Assembly: GCA_905182985.1 (NCBI GenBank)
Contig: CAJJDN010000126.1
Span: 49,729-113,728, forward strand
Reading direction: 5' to 3'
Origin: Paramecium sonneborni
Lineage: Eukaryota; Ciliophora; Oligohymenophorea; Peniculida; Parameciidae
DNA: 64,000 nt
Both the position numbers and the translations under genes were made by a program. This document shows, in pieces, positions 24,901 to 35,118 of the stretch. Under the pieces are notes generated by a model. That model was given only the letters and a program-made list of their open reading frames with translations. It was not told where the DNA came from and ran no database searches. How positions within the stretch are numbered: the first letter of the stretch is position 1; every line of letters begins with the position of its first letter.

Positions 24901-25348
24901 ATTTGATTAAGGAATAATTTAAGATGAAGTGAATGAAGATTTTTTAATGAGATGTGGATATAGAGAAAGAAAATAAGGATAATTAAATGGTAGTAATGGT
25001 TCTTAAAATGAAATGATAAAATAATAATAACAATAATAAATGGATTTATTGAAACCTCCTAAAGTTTATAAAAAGATATTTCTTTCAAGTGAGTATAATT
25101 AATCAGAATATATTTAAAATGAAGATGAAAAATAATTAGAATAGATTCATAAAGATTTTTTAACATTTAAGAAGGAAGAGATAGAAGGAATTGATAAAAA
25201 TGAAGAATTGATATGTTATAGAAAAAAAGAGAATTTAAGTAACATACTAAATTGTTTAAAAGGGAATAGATATAAATAAGAAAATACAAGAATTACTAGA
25301 ATGAAAACTTATAAATTTAAATCATTTCTTAAGTTTGGTGTTAAGTGA
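21940..25348 (+). CDS. Cyclic-nucleotide-binding K+ channel (CNG/EAG type)
   Basis: ATG 21940, stop TGA 25346-25348, apparently without introns; the middle is present twice because of the join at 23396, so the true coding length is about 2.3 kb. Order seen: an N-terminal cytosolic part; S1 (CCILVFVIINIFYIPMQL); an S4 with spaced arginines (NFVLLLRVTRVTKMVEQ); S5 (LMFFMVFVSHIFGCAWHYI); a pore with the K+ filter TVGYGDI at residues ~321-327; S6; a C-linker; and a cyclic-nucleotide-binding domain (SQTYIPGSMIFSQGEFINNA). A zinc-knuckle-like CLICRRTHELMNCP motif follows, then a Gln-rich, phosphorylatable tail. It would pass K+ across the ciliary or plasma membrane under voltage and cNMP control, as in the ciliate channel family. 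Confidence 0.9.
22307..24485. repeat. Perfect 1089-bp direct repeat around a single N (23396)
   Basis: 22307-23395 equals 23397-24485. It lies inside the K+ channel gene and would duplicate S1 to the CNBD if read literally. It is the same contig-overlap artefact as at the other N positions. Confidence 0.9.
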
Positions 25349-25367
25349 AATAATTATAATATACTTA

Positions 25368-25717
25368 TCAATCTTCTTTTACTATCCAACATTTTTCACA
25401 TACATCATAATCACATTCTTAACATCTGTATGCTCCTCCTGATATTGAACTTCTACAAACATCACAAGAATGATATTTCAAATTAGGAACATATTTCAAT
25501 CTATTATTCATAAAATATACTCATGTCCTCCTCCACAAAAATCTCCCATCACAGGAGGCTATCTACATTTTACACAATAATATATATTGCATTATGTACA
25601 ACCATATCTACACATTGTGTCAACTGGACCACATTAAGCACATTTCTATATATGCTTTTTCACCCATTGTAGTTTATGATTATTCTAACATACATCATTT
25701 GCAGCCCAATTAATCAT
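25368..25717 (-). CDS. Cys-rich zinc-binding protein, 109 aa
   Basis: ATG 25717-25715, 20-nt intron 25501-25520, TGA 25370-25368. Eighteen cysteines and several histidines lie in CxxC pairs: CAQCG, CRYGCTQC, YCVKC, then HSCDVCRSSISGGAYRCQEC and DVCEKC. The last part, CDVC..GGAYRCQECDYDVCEKC, has the layout of a ZZ-type finger, and the first half may be a second copy. Such fingers bind protein partners or ubiquitin. Its 3' end lies 20 bp from the end of the K+ channel gene (convergent). Confidence 0.8.
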
Positions 25718-25888
25718 TATGTTTATTTACTATATTTTTAATATTAAAAATAATTATCTACATTAAAAGAATAACTTTAACTCTCTTTTTATTTAATCTT
25801 ATTATTACTATAATTATATAACAAACAATACTATATCAAATCTAATTAGGATTTTTTAAAATACTATTTATTTAAAATCCCATTTAAA

Positions 25889-26514
25889 ATGATAATCTTA
25901 CTCAATAAACAATTCTTAAAAAAAGAAAAGAATTTCATATCTTAAATAGGTCTCTTTAACAACAGTACTATTAAAACTAAATCTTAAAAATCAATTCACA
26001 TATTTATCAATTTAGTAATATTTATTTATCCATCTGGTATAATAAAAAATAATATAATTTTTAATGAAAACAACATAAATGATTTCTATGATTATCATAA
26101 TACATTAAATTACTAAAAAGATCCCTAATAATTATAAACCATCTAAGACTACTTGATATTAATTCTATTCAATTTAAATGATCAAATTCAAAACTTTAGA
26201 TCCAAATAAATTTTTTTTAATAAAGTAGAATAATTTTTTAGTAAAAACATTATTCTCTTCAGTTTGTAGTTCAATATATAGAACTTACCATGATATATCT
26301 CAAATTATTTTATCTTTTGGGATTATAAGTAATTTTATATCTGCTAAAGTTTCATTAATTCTAATACTTCATTAAATACTGCCATACCTGTAGCAATCAA
26401 ATATAGAAGATGATTAAAATTTATTATATCTTAATCTTTTGCTTTTATTTTATGCAAATTGATGATATTAAGGATATTTTAATTGATAAATAATTATTTT
26501 AAATTATCTATTGA
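25889..26514 (+). CDS. Hypothetical helical protein
   Basis: ATG 25889 opens a frame of 134 codons to a TGA at 26291-26293 (MIILLNKQFLKKEKNF.., ..YDYHNTLNYQKDPQQLQT, ..NKVEQFFSKNIILF). A 20-nt intron (about 26265-26284, GTTTGTAGTT..ATAG) would bypass that stop and extend the protein through a hydrophobic helical part (YLKLFYLLGLQVILYLLKFH) to the TGA at 26512-26514. Which end is right is undecided. Family unknown. Confidence 0.45.
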
Positions 26515-26716
26515 TTTTATTAAATTAAAAATTATCGGTATAGATATATGCTTATCTATTAAATATTTATATGTGTCTTTACTAAGATCTTTAATATTCT
26601 ATTAAATTGACTATTTGAATTGCAATTATTATTATATATAAAAACAATATTATTAATATTAAATGTAATCCCAATCAATAGGAAATGTATATAGTATTTA
26701 AAAATTTTAGGATATT

Positions 26717-27693
26717 ATGGAATTGTTTGATGTGAATACATATGGGGAAGGGTAAACAAGAAACTGTGGATCATGTTATAAACCACCAACATATGAAGAA
26801 ATTGAAGAGGGAATTAAGAACCAAAATATCAAATTGATACCTAATGACAAAGAAAAATTCTTTGAACTTATACTAAAAGAATAAGTTATATATAAAATTA
26901 ATATGATTAGTAAGTGAGATTGGATAAGAATGTTTAAGACTTATATGGATAAATGAATTACTCAGGAGCTGTTGAGGAATTAATTCATTCAGAAATATTT
27001 AAACATTTTGGATATGATGATTGTCCTTTAAATCATAAATTATACTATGCTTTGACTAGAAAATACATTAATGATCCTGAATTAAAGAAATAAGTATTCT
27101 TTTGGAGAAATAATGTAATGCATGGATGTAAAATTGGATTATATGAATAACCACCTGAAATTCCATTATTGAATTTGAATAATGAGAAAGTGTTTCTTTA
27201 AGAATTAATGTTAAATAGTCATAAAGAGAATAAACTTCTGGTTGTATTTGGTGGTAGTATAACATGACCTCCTTATCGTGAAGCTATGGATGATTATATT
27301 GCATTTGCATAAAAATATAAAGAAGTTTGCAAATGCATTATCATTTACATAAAGGAAGCTCATTTTGTTGAAAGAGATGGGGAAGGTAAATTTGTAGATG
27401 GATGGCCTATTGGATTTTATGAATATGAATATCCATAACACAAAACTTAAGAGGATAGATTCAAGATGGCTAAAATACTTAAAACATAATATCATATTCC
27501 TGATGATTTCGAAATTTTTTTGGATGTATTCCCATAAAATTTATTTGATGAAACATTTGGAATTTGGCCAGATAATATGATTGTATTTAAAGAATCTAAA
27601 TTTATATGGAGAGGTACTGTAAACTTAGATGGTTCAAGAGAAAAATATCATTCTAAATTACTAGAGGATCATTTATAAAAACTTAAATATTGA
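26717..27693 (+). CDS. Iodothyronine deiodinase-like selenoprotein (Sec at residue 175)
   Basis: ATG 26717, one 26-nt intron (GTTATATATA..GATTAG, just after KEQ, about 26885-26910), final stop TGA 27691-27693; 316 residues if TGA 27265-27267 is Sec. The active site reads LVVFGGSIT-U-PPYREAMDDY, the deiodinase pattern 'FGS.T-Sec-PPF'. Downstream are IIYIKEAHF..DGWPIG (family 'YI.EAH..DGW'), QYHIPDDFEIFLDVFP and a closing thioredoxin-fold strand pair (NMIVFKESKFIWRGT). The N-terminal ~165 residues (CGSCYKPPTYEEIEEG.., HFGYDDCPLNHKLYYALTRK) are not known to me from animal deiodinases. Animal enzymes remove iodine from thyroid hormones; the protist homologues' substrate is unknown and may be a general redox one. 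A SECIS element follows in the 3' UTR. Confidence 0.92.
27265..27267 (+). other. In-frame TGA read as selenocysteine
   Basis: TGA codon 175 of the deiodinase-like gene, in frame with ATG 26717 after removal of the 26-nt intron (522 nt upstream, exactly 174 codons). It falls precisely where the family has Sec, between GSIT and PPY. In this nuclear code TGA is the only stop codon, so the SECIS must be what redirects it. Confidence 0.9.
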
Positions 27694-27703
27694 GTTTATT
27701 TGA

Positions 27704-27780
27704 ATAATAATCATTTCCATGAATTCTATTAGTAGAAACTTAAAATATTAATAGAATGAAAAATATATAATGATTATTAT
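27704..27780 (+). promoter_or_regulatory. SECIS element in the 3' UTR
   Basis: Begins 10 nt after the stop codon. Lower helix: 27704-27715 pairs with 27769-27780 (12 bp). Quartet strand ATGA at 27719-27722. Upper helix: ATTCTATTA (27723-27731) pairs perfectly with TAATAGAAT (27749-27757), followed at once by GA (27758-27759). The apical loop (27732-27748) contains the conserved AAA at 27736-27738. The ATGA/AA/GA arrangement and spacing fit a eukaryotic form-1 SECIS, the signal that recruits SBP2 and Sec-tRNA. Confidence 0.9.
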
Positions 27781-28094
27781 ACTTAATAATTCAATATAAA
27801 TCATAATTAATTCTACTTAGGATTTCACACCCATTAGTCTTTTTTTTTATTTTCTTTCTTCATTATCTTTTTTTCAATTAAGAAAAAGTTTTATTTAATC
27901 ATATATACTATTAAATTTATTATAAGATTCAAAAATAAAAAATAAATTATCAAAATTTTATAGATTAGTTGATTTATTAGATAATCTGTTTTAGAAATTT
28001 GATTTAAAATTAATTTAGTTAAGAATTAGATAAAATTTGATGATTAACACTTTGATATTATAATAAACAATAATAAAAAATATATATTTGATAA
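27781..28094. other. Convergent AT-rich spacer
   Basis: Between the SECIS and the 3' end of the minus-strand channel-like gene. Nothing recognised. Confidence 0.5.
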
Positions 28095-30715
28095 TCAACT
28101 GTTTTATTTACTCTTATTTGATATAATACTATCTTGATATTATTTATAGGAGAGAAGTGCCTAAATAAAATAGTGAATGTACCTAATCTATATTATTTCT
28201 AGGAAAATAATCACTATAACTATGATTATTATCAATAGATTAATTAAGATCATATAATGGCATATCAAATGGATTATTCATGAACTGTTTTGCTGTTTCA
28301 TTTGTAAATTTAGAAGATTAAATGCCATATTTTGAGAATTATCTATGATCAGAACTTTATAAAACCCCATTACCATGATCTTCACTAATAATTGATTTAG
28401 ATTTTTAACTCTTTTTATCTTAAATTGTAGCATATTTAATAATAGATGGACTTAAATCTAAAATAAATAAATTTGCTTACCTCTTTCAATCCTAGTAACA
28501 TGTGATTATCTTTTATCTTGATATCTCCTTTAATGAACCATAAAACTATCTTTAGGTGATTTTAATTGTTATGCTTATTTCAATTCTTTTAAAACATAAG
28601 AACTGGCACTACTCCCAACTTAAGGAACATATTAGACAGGACTCAAATTTTACACATATTAAGACATTTTATGATGTTCTTCTTCATCAGAATGTACTGT
28701 ATGCTATTATTCAAATTACATTCCTAAACTGGTAATAGTTTTTGGACGTTTAGAAGTATCAGATGATAAAAACATTAAATGTCTAACATTACAAACAACT
28801 TATTCTATCATACTAGTATTTTTCATGCATCTAAACTTTCTTGTATGATTTCTCTATTTTATTATTATTATTTACTCTTTAAAATTTTTATCTTTTATTT
28901 ATTTCATCAAAATAAATGTAATCCATTAATAATTATTTTGAAGGAATATAATGAACTTTTGTACAATTGTCTATTTTATGATTACCTTTACATATTTAAC
29001 ATGTAACTCCAATTAATTTGTACTCTTAATTAAATTGTACTCTATCTAAACACATTTTAATTTTTTAAAGTTCAGGAATACTTTTTTTAACTTCTTTCCA
29101 AAACATTTCCGAATTAATTTCTAGTATTTTACAACAAGTTTCACATTAAACACCAACTTCAGACAATTATTCTAAAAAGAAACCATACTAATTATAGATT
29201 CCATTATCATTATTAGTTATTGGAAATTATTTATTTTCTCTCTGTTAAAAGCACTTGACTTATCCTGATAGAACAAAATATAAGAATTTATTTTCTGATT
29301 ATGCTTCAATAAGAATTTCATTTGGTTCTAAAATTCTTTCTTTAGTAGCATTCATTAAAATACTTGTGATTGAAGCTTTACTTAAACATTTATCTAATAA
29401 GGGTATTTTTCTTAATATTTTTGAATACTAAGCATTTAATAATTTATTAGATAATTGATTAGGTAATCTTTCATAATCAATAAGGCTTGTAGTTTTTAAT
29501 CTTGATAAAATTTATTTATGTGAAATAGATAAACTTTAATATCTAAGATGAAATGGCAATTAGTGAACAATTTTAGAGAATTCAATTAAACCTGAAATCA
29601 AATTATTTTAATTCTTATAGAGTTGATTAATTTAATAGCTAATAATAGTGAATTGATAAATAATAAAAATAAGTACAATAATTTTGATTGGATAAATAAG
29701 TATAGATTTATCATTAGTTGTTATGAGAATATTGAATAAACTACAATGATTTTGATAGTATTCATTTAAACTTAATTAATTTGAATTAAGTTAAGTAATA
29801 ACAATAAGGAATCCACATATAGTTTAAAATAGATGTATTTATGATATTCTAACAATAAAGAAATATATAGGATATTGAGTTAAACAAATAGAAATTTAAA
29901 GTAGCTATTTAAATATGTAATAGAATCTAATAAATGTTAGTAAATGTATGATTTGCATGAAGATAACTTACTAACTAAGATAATGTATATAAAATACTTA
30001 AAATCAATCAAAGTACATATAAATGGAATAAATGTAGCTAGTGGTAAATAGTCTATAAATGAAGCAGCTTTTTGAATGCTTAAAGTAAAGAGTATAAAAT
30101 TTAATAATAATAATGGGAGTTAAGTTAGTAAGTTATATGTAAATTTATAATCTGCATAAGCTATTCCATAGAGTAGAAGTGGAAATGAATATAAATAATA
30201 GATATAGAGAATGATTTATATTATAATAATTGTTGGTTTAATATTGTATTATTATTCTTATTAGATATTTAATTATGAATGAGTATTATCTCCTAAAAAT
30301 GATCCAAACTTATTAAATTAATCATCCTAATTAAATGTACCAGAATGTGTAAAAACTTAACTCCAATGTACTGGTTCTTTGATAGTAAAATCATTGATTT
30401 ATGGTATAGTTTTTTTATTGATTAAACTCTCAAATGCTTTATTGTCTGATTATTCATTTACACTTGATTCTTCATTAATGAGATTTAATGGTGTTGTTCT
30501 ACCATCTAAAGCACCTGATGTACAAAGTGGTGATTTCTATACATTATGAGTACCTATTCTAATTTAATGGAAGTTCTAATACTATGTTGAGAATCGATTG
30601 GTGTAAAAGAACTATTCAAATCACTTGGTCTTCTAACTTACATGATAGGTTAAGAATTCAATGAAATGATTTATTATTAGACTGGAACATTGTTTGAAGT
30701 ATCATTCATAGACAT
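28095..30715 (-). CDS. CNG-like channel protein with a degenerate pore
   Basis: The frame starts at ATG 30715-30713 (or 30751) and ends at TGA 28097-28095. Introns seen include a 23-nt one in the S2/S3 region (GTATTTTATA..TCTTAG), a 24-nt one after the zinc knuckle, 23 nt near 28470 and 22 nt near 28160. There are several hydrophobic segments (FPLLLYGIAYADYKF, PLLLLNFILFTLSIQ, YPIKIIVLIFIIYQF) and an S4-like FIVRISQIHLFQTICGF. Where the filter should be it reads LFNILITTNDKSILIYP, with no GYG. Downstream is a cyclic-nucleotide-binding domain (ILEPNEILIEAQSENKFLYF, VLSGQVKCF) and a CQICKGNHKIDNC motif like that of the + strand channel. At least two joins need non-standard introns, so the details are provisional. 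It may be a non-conducting or regulatory subunit (inference). Confidence 0.65.
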
Positions 30716-30747
30716 TTCTGATTTTGTGCAATTTTTACGATAAGAAC

Positions 30748-31537
30748 TCATTATTATTACTTAATTATATTATTTAAAGTCAATGGAGTCAATACATTTA
30801 ATTGTTATCTATGTGATTAAATAATATCTTCTCCATTCTCATCTAATATTACTGGAATTGGATCTGTTTCATTAATCTTTTTACAATTTATCAATTTATT
30901 TCGATGACTTAATTTCTTCTCTAAAAAATCCAATATTTTTAATTGCTTATTTAATTTAGGACTTCCAGAACTAACTACTTATCCTATTACACATGTAGCA
31001 TCTTCACTTTTTCTATCTACATTTTTACTATTATTATTTTATTCTTTTGATAATTATTGCTATATAGATATTACCAATATTGTTATTATTAAATCTAATA
31101 TTACACCTCCAGACAAACTTATACAAAATACCTAATATTTTACAATTCATTACTATAAATAAACTTGTAACATCTCCCAAATATGATATTAATCCAAATA
31201 TTCTTACAAATGTACATAATAAACATTTTAGTACCAATAACCAAATACTCTTATAAATGTATCTTTCTTATTATAAAATATTCTATACTATAATTCATTT
31301 TTATCTAAACATTTATTTAAGTAATTTGAATGAAATTTACCATCGCATTTCATACAAATTTTACATTACTTGCATTCATAATCCTTACTCAATCTACCAC
31401 AACTCAAACATCCTTTATCTATATTCCCACTCTTATTGTTAAATATTGTCACTAAATTTAATAATCATTATCTTACTTTTTGTATTTAACAACAACAAAA
31501 GGAGTAATACTATCATAAATACACATAAAGTAACCAT
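30748..31537 (-). CDS. Small Cys-rich type I membrane protein
   Basis: ATG 31537-31535 with a strong signal peptide (MVTLCVFMIVLLLLLLLN), a 25-nt intron, then a Cys-rich luminal part (DKGCLSCGRLSKDYECKQCK, ICMKCDGKFHSNYLNKC), an aromatic stretch, a membrane segment (SGGVILDLIITILVISI) after a further intron, and a cytosolic tail (LKILDFLEKKLSHRNK.., ILDENGEDIIQSHRQQLNVL). The TGA at 30750-30748 overlaps an ATG of the next minus-strand gene as ATGA. It resembles ciliate surface proteins with short furin-like Cys clusters; function unknown. Confidence 0.55.
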
Positions 31538-32284
31538 AGCAACATACTTTCATTATTTTATTTTAATACTTCATAATGTTTATAAATTATCGAGTAAATA
31601 CAGTCCATTATGAACAAAGTGTTCTCAGCCATCTATATTACTATCACAAGATTCAAAATCAATTTCTATTTCATATCAAACTTAATTTCACTGATATTAT
31701 TAATATTAATAATCAACTACTCATAACTCATTATAACAATTTAACTCAATTAAGATATTTATATTTACTTAATTACATACATCACTTTAAACTACAAAAT
31801 TAATCAATCAGATAATTCATTATCTCATCATACTCAATTATCTTACAAATATTAATAGATAATAACTTAATCTTAATTTACATTTTAAATTAATATTTTT
31901 TTTATAACTAACTTTAGTTTTTTATTTTTTATTTTGTTATATGATTGAAATTGAGATAATATAAAATTTAACAATTAAAATAGCAATTTCTTCTTATAAA
32001 AATTAAATATTAATAATTGTTTTCAATTCAAGAAGAATAAAATTAATAATTTTTAATCAAAATAGAATTTTCAAGTAAAAAAAGAATATTCCATATTTTT
32101 AGTTTTGTGATATATAAGATTTGTTATGAAATTGTATTTCTTTAATTATAACAATTTATAGGATGAGAATAATTATGAATTATTGAATATAACATAAAAA
32201 ATCATTAAATGAAAAACTACTAAATATTCTGAATAATTATACATTATTTTAAAGTTTTTAGATTGAAATATTTTTTATTATTAA
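31538..32284. other. AT-rich non-coding stretch
   Basis: Shared upstream region of two divergent genes. A standard-code ORF (31576-31803) is present but has no coding look in the ciliate code. Nothing else recognised. Confidence 0.5.
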
Positions 32285-33349
32285 ATGACTGAGATATTCC
32301 AAAATTATTAGGTGTCTAAGATGCAATAGCTTTATTGATAAAATTAAGTATCTCAAATCACTCAGGAAACAGATGACTTTGCTGAATTATTAGAAGTTTA
32401 ATTTTAAGTGAAGTATTTAGAGAATACTTAAAAAATTGATGAATTCACTCCATAAACCTATGATTAATATATATAGTGATTATATAAATAAAGATGAAAA
32501 GAAGAAAGCATCTTAATTATAATTGAATGATTATTCATTAAAATAAAATCAATCAAGAAATTTAAAAACATCATTAAATTCGCCAAATTAAATTCACAAT
32601 TCTAATAAATCTCCAAATCTAATTCCTTTCTATATATAACATTAAGAAGATAATGAATGATATATTAAGCTGAAGTAGAGAAATTATAAAAGATTTTATA
32701 AAGTCATTTCAAGTAATATTTATTAGTTCTAAGTTAACCAATCTAATTAATAAAGATGCTTTTAGCTTTATATAAAGTTTAAAAATACTTTGATTATGTT
32801 ATATGATAAAATTTATTGATATCGTGGTTTCATAAAATATTTTAATAGAAATCAGGATGGAATGAATTTTATCAATATTTTAATGTCCATAAGATCTTGT
32901 AAATAATAAGGTTCTTCATCAAAATAATTTGTTTGAATTTTTAATTATATTGAAGTACTTTCTTATCTGAGTAAACTGCTTATTTAAGATAGATCAGTCT
33001 GTATTATTCAAAACTCAATAAATATAATTTAATTTGTTTAAGAGTTTTTTCACTTTCTTCAAATTTAAGCTTTGATCATTGTAATAAATAAACGTCATAT
33101 CTTTTATTACATTTAAAGATATTAGAATAATAATAATATTTTCTATACTTAATTAATCAAGAAATTTAATTTGAAAAACAATATTCTATTGATTGGTATT
33201 TTGTATAGTTCATTAAAATGAAAATAGAAATACCATCAATTTTAATTCAACTAATTCATTTTGTAAAATTAATGTTCAATCTTTAAAATTTTCAAGTATC
33301 TTAAATAAATCTATTTTATAAATATTCTCATGCTTATTCACTAAATTGA
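32285..33349 (+). pseudogene. Hypothetical gene with two in-frame TGAs, broken or mis-sequenced
   Basis: From ATG 32285 the frame (MTEIFQNYQVSKMQQLY) meets TGA at 32336-32338 but continues convincingly (ITQETDDFAELLEVQFQVKY, LENTQKIDEFTPQTYDQYI) to a second TGA at 32477-32479 next to a TATATATA run, where the frame shifts. Later exons follow: DYINKDEKKKASQLQLNDY.., then after introns near 32825 and 32960 a long clean exon (DHCNKQTSYLLLHLKILEQQ, WYFVQFIKMKIEIPSILIQ) to the TGA at 33347-33349. Early helices recall vesicle-tethering subunits, but this is only an impression. It is either a decaying gene or a gene with indel errors. Confidence 0.4.
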
Positions 33350-33849
33350 TCATTAATGTTTTTCACAAGCTAGCATACCTATTAATTAGAGATATAAATT
33401 ATACTATATTGTTCTATGCTGAAAAGAATAAGCCAGCATATTTATATGCTTTGATTTTCCCTTAAATCATCAAACACCGATTTAATAGCAATATTAATTG
33501 AATTGCAGATTCAATAAGTTTTAAATTCAATGCAGAATAAGTAAATATATTGATGTTTTTGTTAATACTAATGTAACTCTCATATTTAAATCTGGATTAC
33601 ATCATATATAAAATTTATTCAAATTTTTCACTAATTACAAGATTTTATACATAATTATTTTAATAAATATAAAAATAGAACTCTCTAAATTAATAAAAGC
33701 AGACTATAATTTATATAATCACTAGAGTTTAAATATATAGATAAAAACCAATTTTCTTTTAAAGTTATTAGGTTTTTTTTTAAAAATAAAAACTTATTAT
33801 ATATAATAATCTATTTTAATATTGTAAACGAATTTTAAATCTTTACGAT
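33350..33849. other. AT-rich spacer, possible remnant exon
   Basis: Short open pieces follow the stop at 33349 (for example one starting at the ATG near 33356) but give no consistent frame. The rest is A/T runs. Confidence 0.4.
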
Positions 33850-34790
33850 TCATAACTATATTCTTTATACATATTAATTATAATTTTAATTGTTATTATA
33901 ATTTTTTGATATCTAATTTGTAGCAGTAGCATTTCCTATTTTTTCTTAATTATTCTGTTTTTAAAAGTTATAATTATCATTTTTCATATCTTATTCTAAT
34001 TAATTTTTTATTCTCTAATCTTACTTTCAATTTCTTCTATTTCTTTAAAAATAGCTTCTATTTCAGAATTTAATTTTGTCTCTTACTTATGTGATTTCTT
34101 CCCATATTTATTTTTATCTTTATTTTCTTATTTGTTTAAGTATTCTTATAATTTCAAGTTTAAGAAGTTTTTTCTCTTTCAAGGTTTTAGATATTCTTTT
34201 TAATAGTTTAAGAATCTTTAATATCAAAAGTTACTTAATTCTCTTTTTTAATTAATGAAACTTCTTTTGTTAGAATTTAAAATTTTTGCGAATTTTGTGA
34301 ATAGATTTATGTTTCTTATTAAATTTTATCAAGAATCTTTTATTTTTTGAATATATCTCTTTCGATCTATTTTATTTAAATTTATTGTTTATATTTTAAT
34401 CGCTCAAGTTCTGCTATTTTTTAATTATTATCTGCAATCTTTTGATAAGATTCTGCATTATTTTGTTTGCATTAAGTAATTTATTAATTAATTTAATCAA
34501 TAATGCTTTATTGTATTTGTTCTTACCTAATTTTTTTCAAAATCTTATTTAAATATTGATTCTTCAAGCTCAGATTATATTTCATCTCTTATTTCAAAAT
34601 TAGTATCTTTCTAGTTTAGATTCTAGTATCACATTTAAAGAGAATATTCTAAAATAAGAAATCATATTATGCTAATTTAGCAACTATTAATTATAGTTTT
34701 TATTATTTTGGCTGATTCTGATTATTTGATTCAGATGAATTACTTACTTAATTTATCGGTATATCTGATAACAATTATTTATCATAAATT
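33850..34790 (-). CDS. Coiled-coil protein
   Basis: Minus-strand coding with stop TGA 33852-33850. Long heptad-rich segments: AESYQKIADNNQKIAELERL, KYKQQIQIKQIERDIFKKQK, LTKEVSLIKKENQVTFDIKD, and near the end EIEAIFKEIEEIE joined by a 29-nt intron to KQDMKNDNYNFQKQNNQE. The last residues are Asn/Gln-rich. Two frame changes in the middle (near 34150 and 34530) lack clear introns, so exon borders are provisional and the start is not fixed. Generic coiled coil; no family assigned. Confidence 0.5.
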
Positions 34791-35118
34791 ACCACAAAAT
34801 CTGATTAAAAGATAATAGATTTATATTAAAATAGAATTATGAATTATATATGTGAAAAATAGATGAGTAGAAGTATAGAAGAATAAAATTATGAGAGATA
34901 GTTGATAGAGGAAATAAAAAGTGAAAATATAGAGTTGTGATTTATTAGTGTAAAATGTAAAAGTGAATGGTCATTAATTTTTAAAGATTTGAAATGAGTT
35001 ATTTGTGTTTAAGAAGATAATGAATATTAGTATATAAGGATATGTTAATTAAGAATTAAAGAGATTTGAATTAGTAAAATTGTTTGTAGAGTAAAATAGA
35101 AATGATATTATATAATTA
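34791..35118. other. AT-rich spacer
   Basis: Nothing recognised between the coiled-coil gene and the 3' end of the zinc-finger gene. Confidence 0.45.

Noticed and set aside
27254..27283. A 30-nt GT..AG stretch that could be spliced out to remove the TGA at 27265
   Set aside because: Splicing would delete the conserved GSIT-U-PPY active site, and a perfect SECIS follows the stop. Sec insertion explains both; RNA data would settle it.
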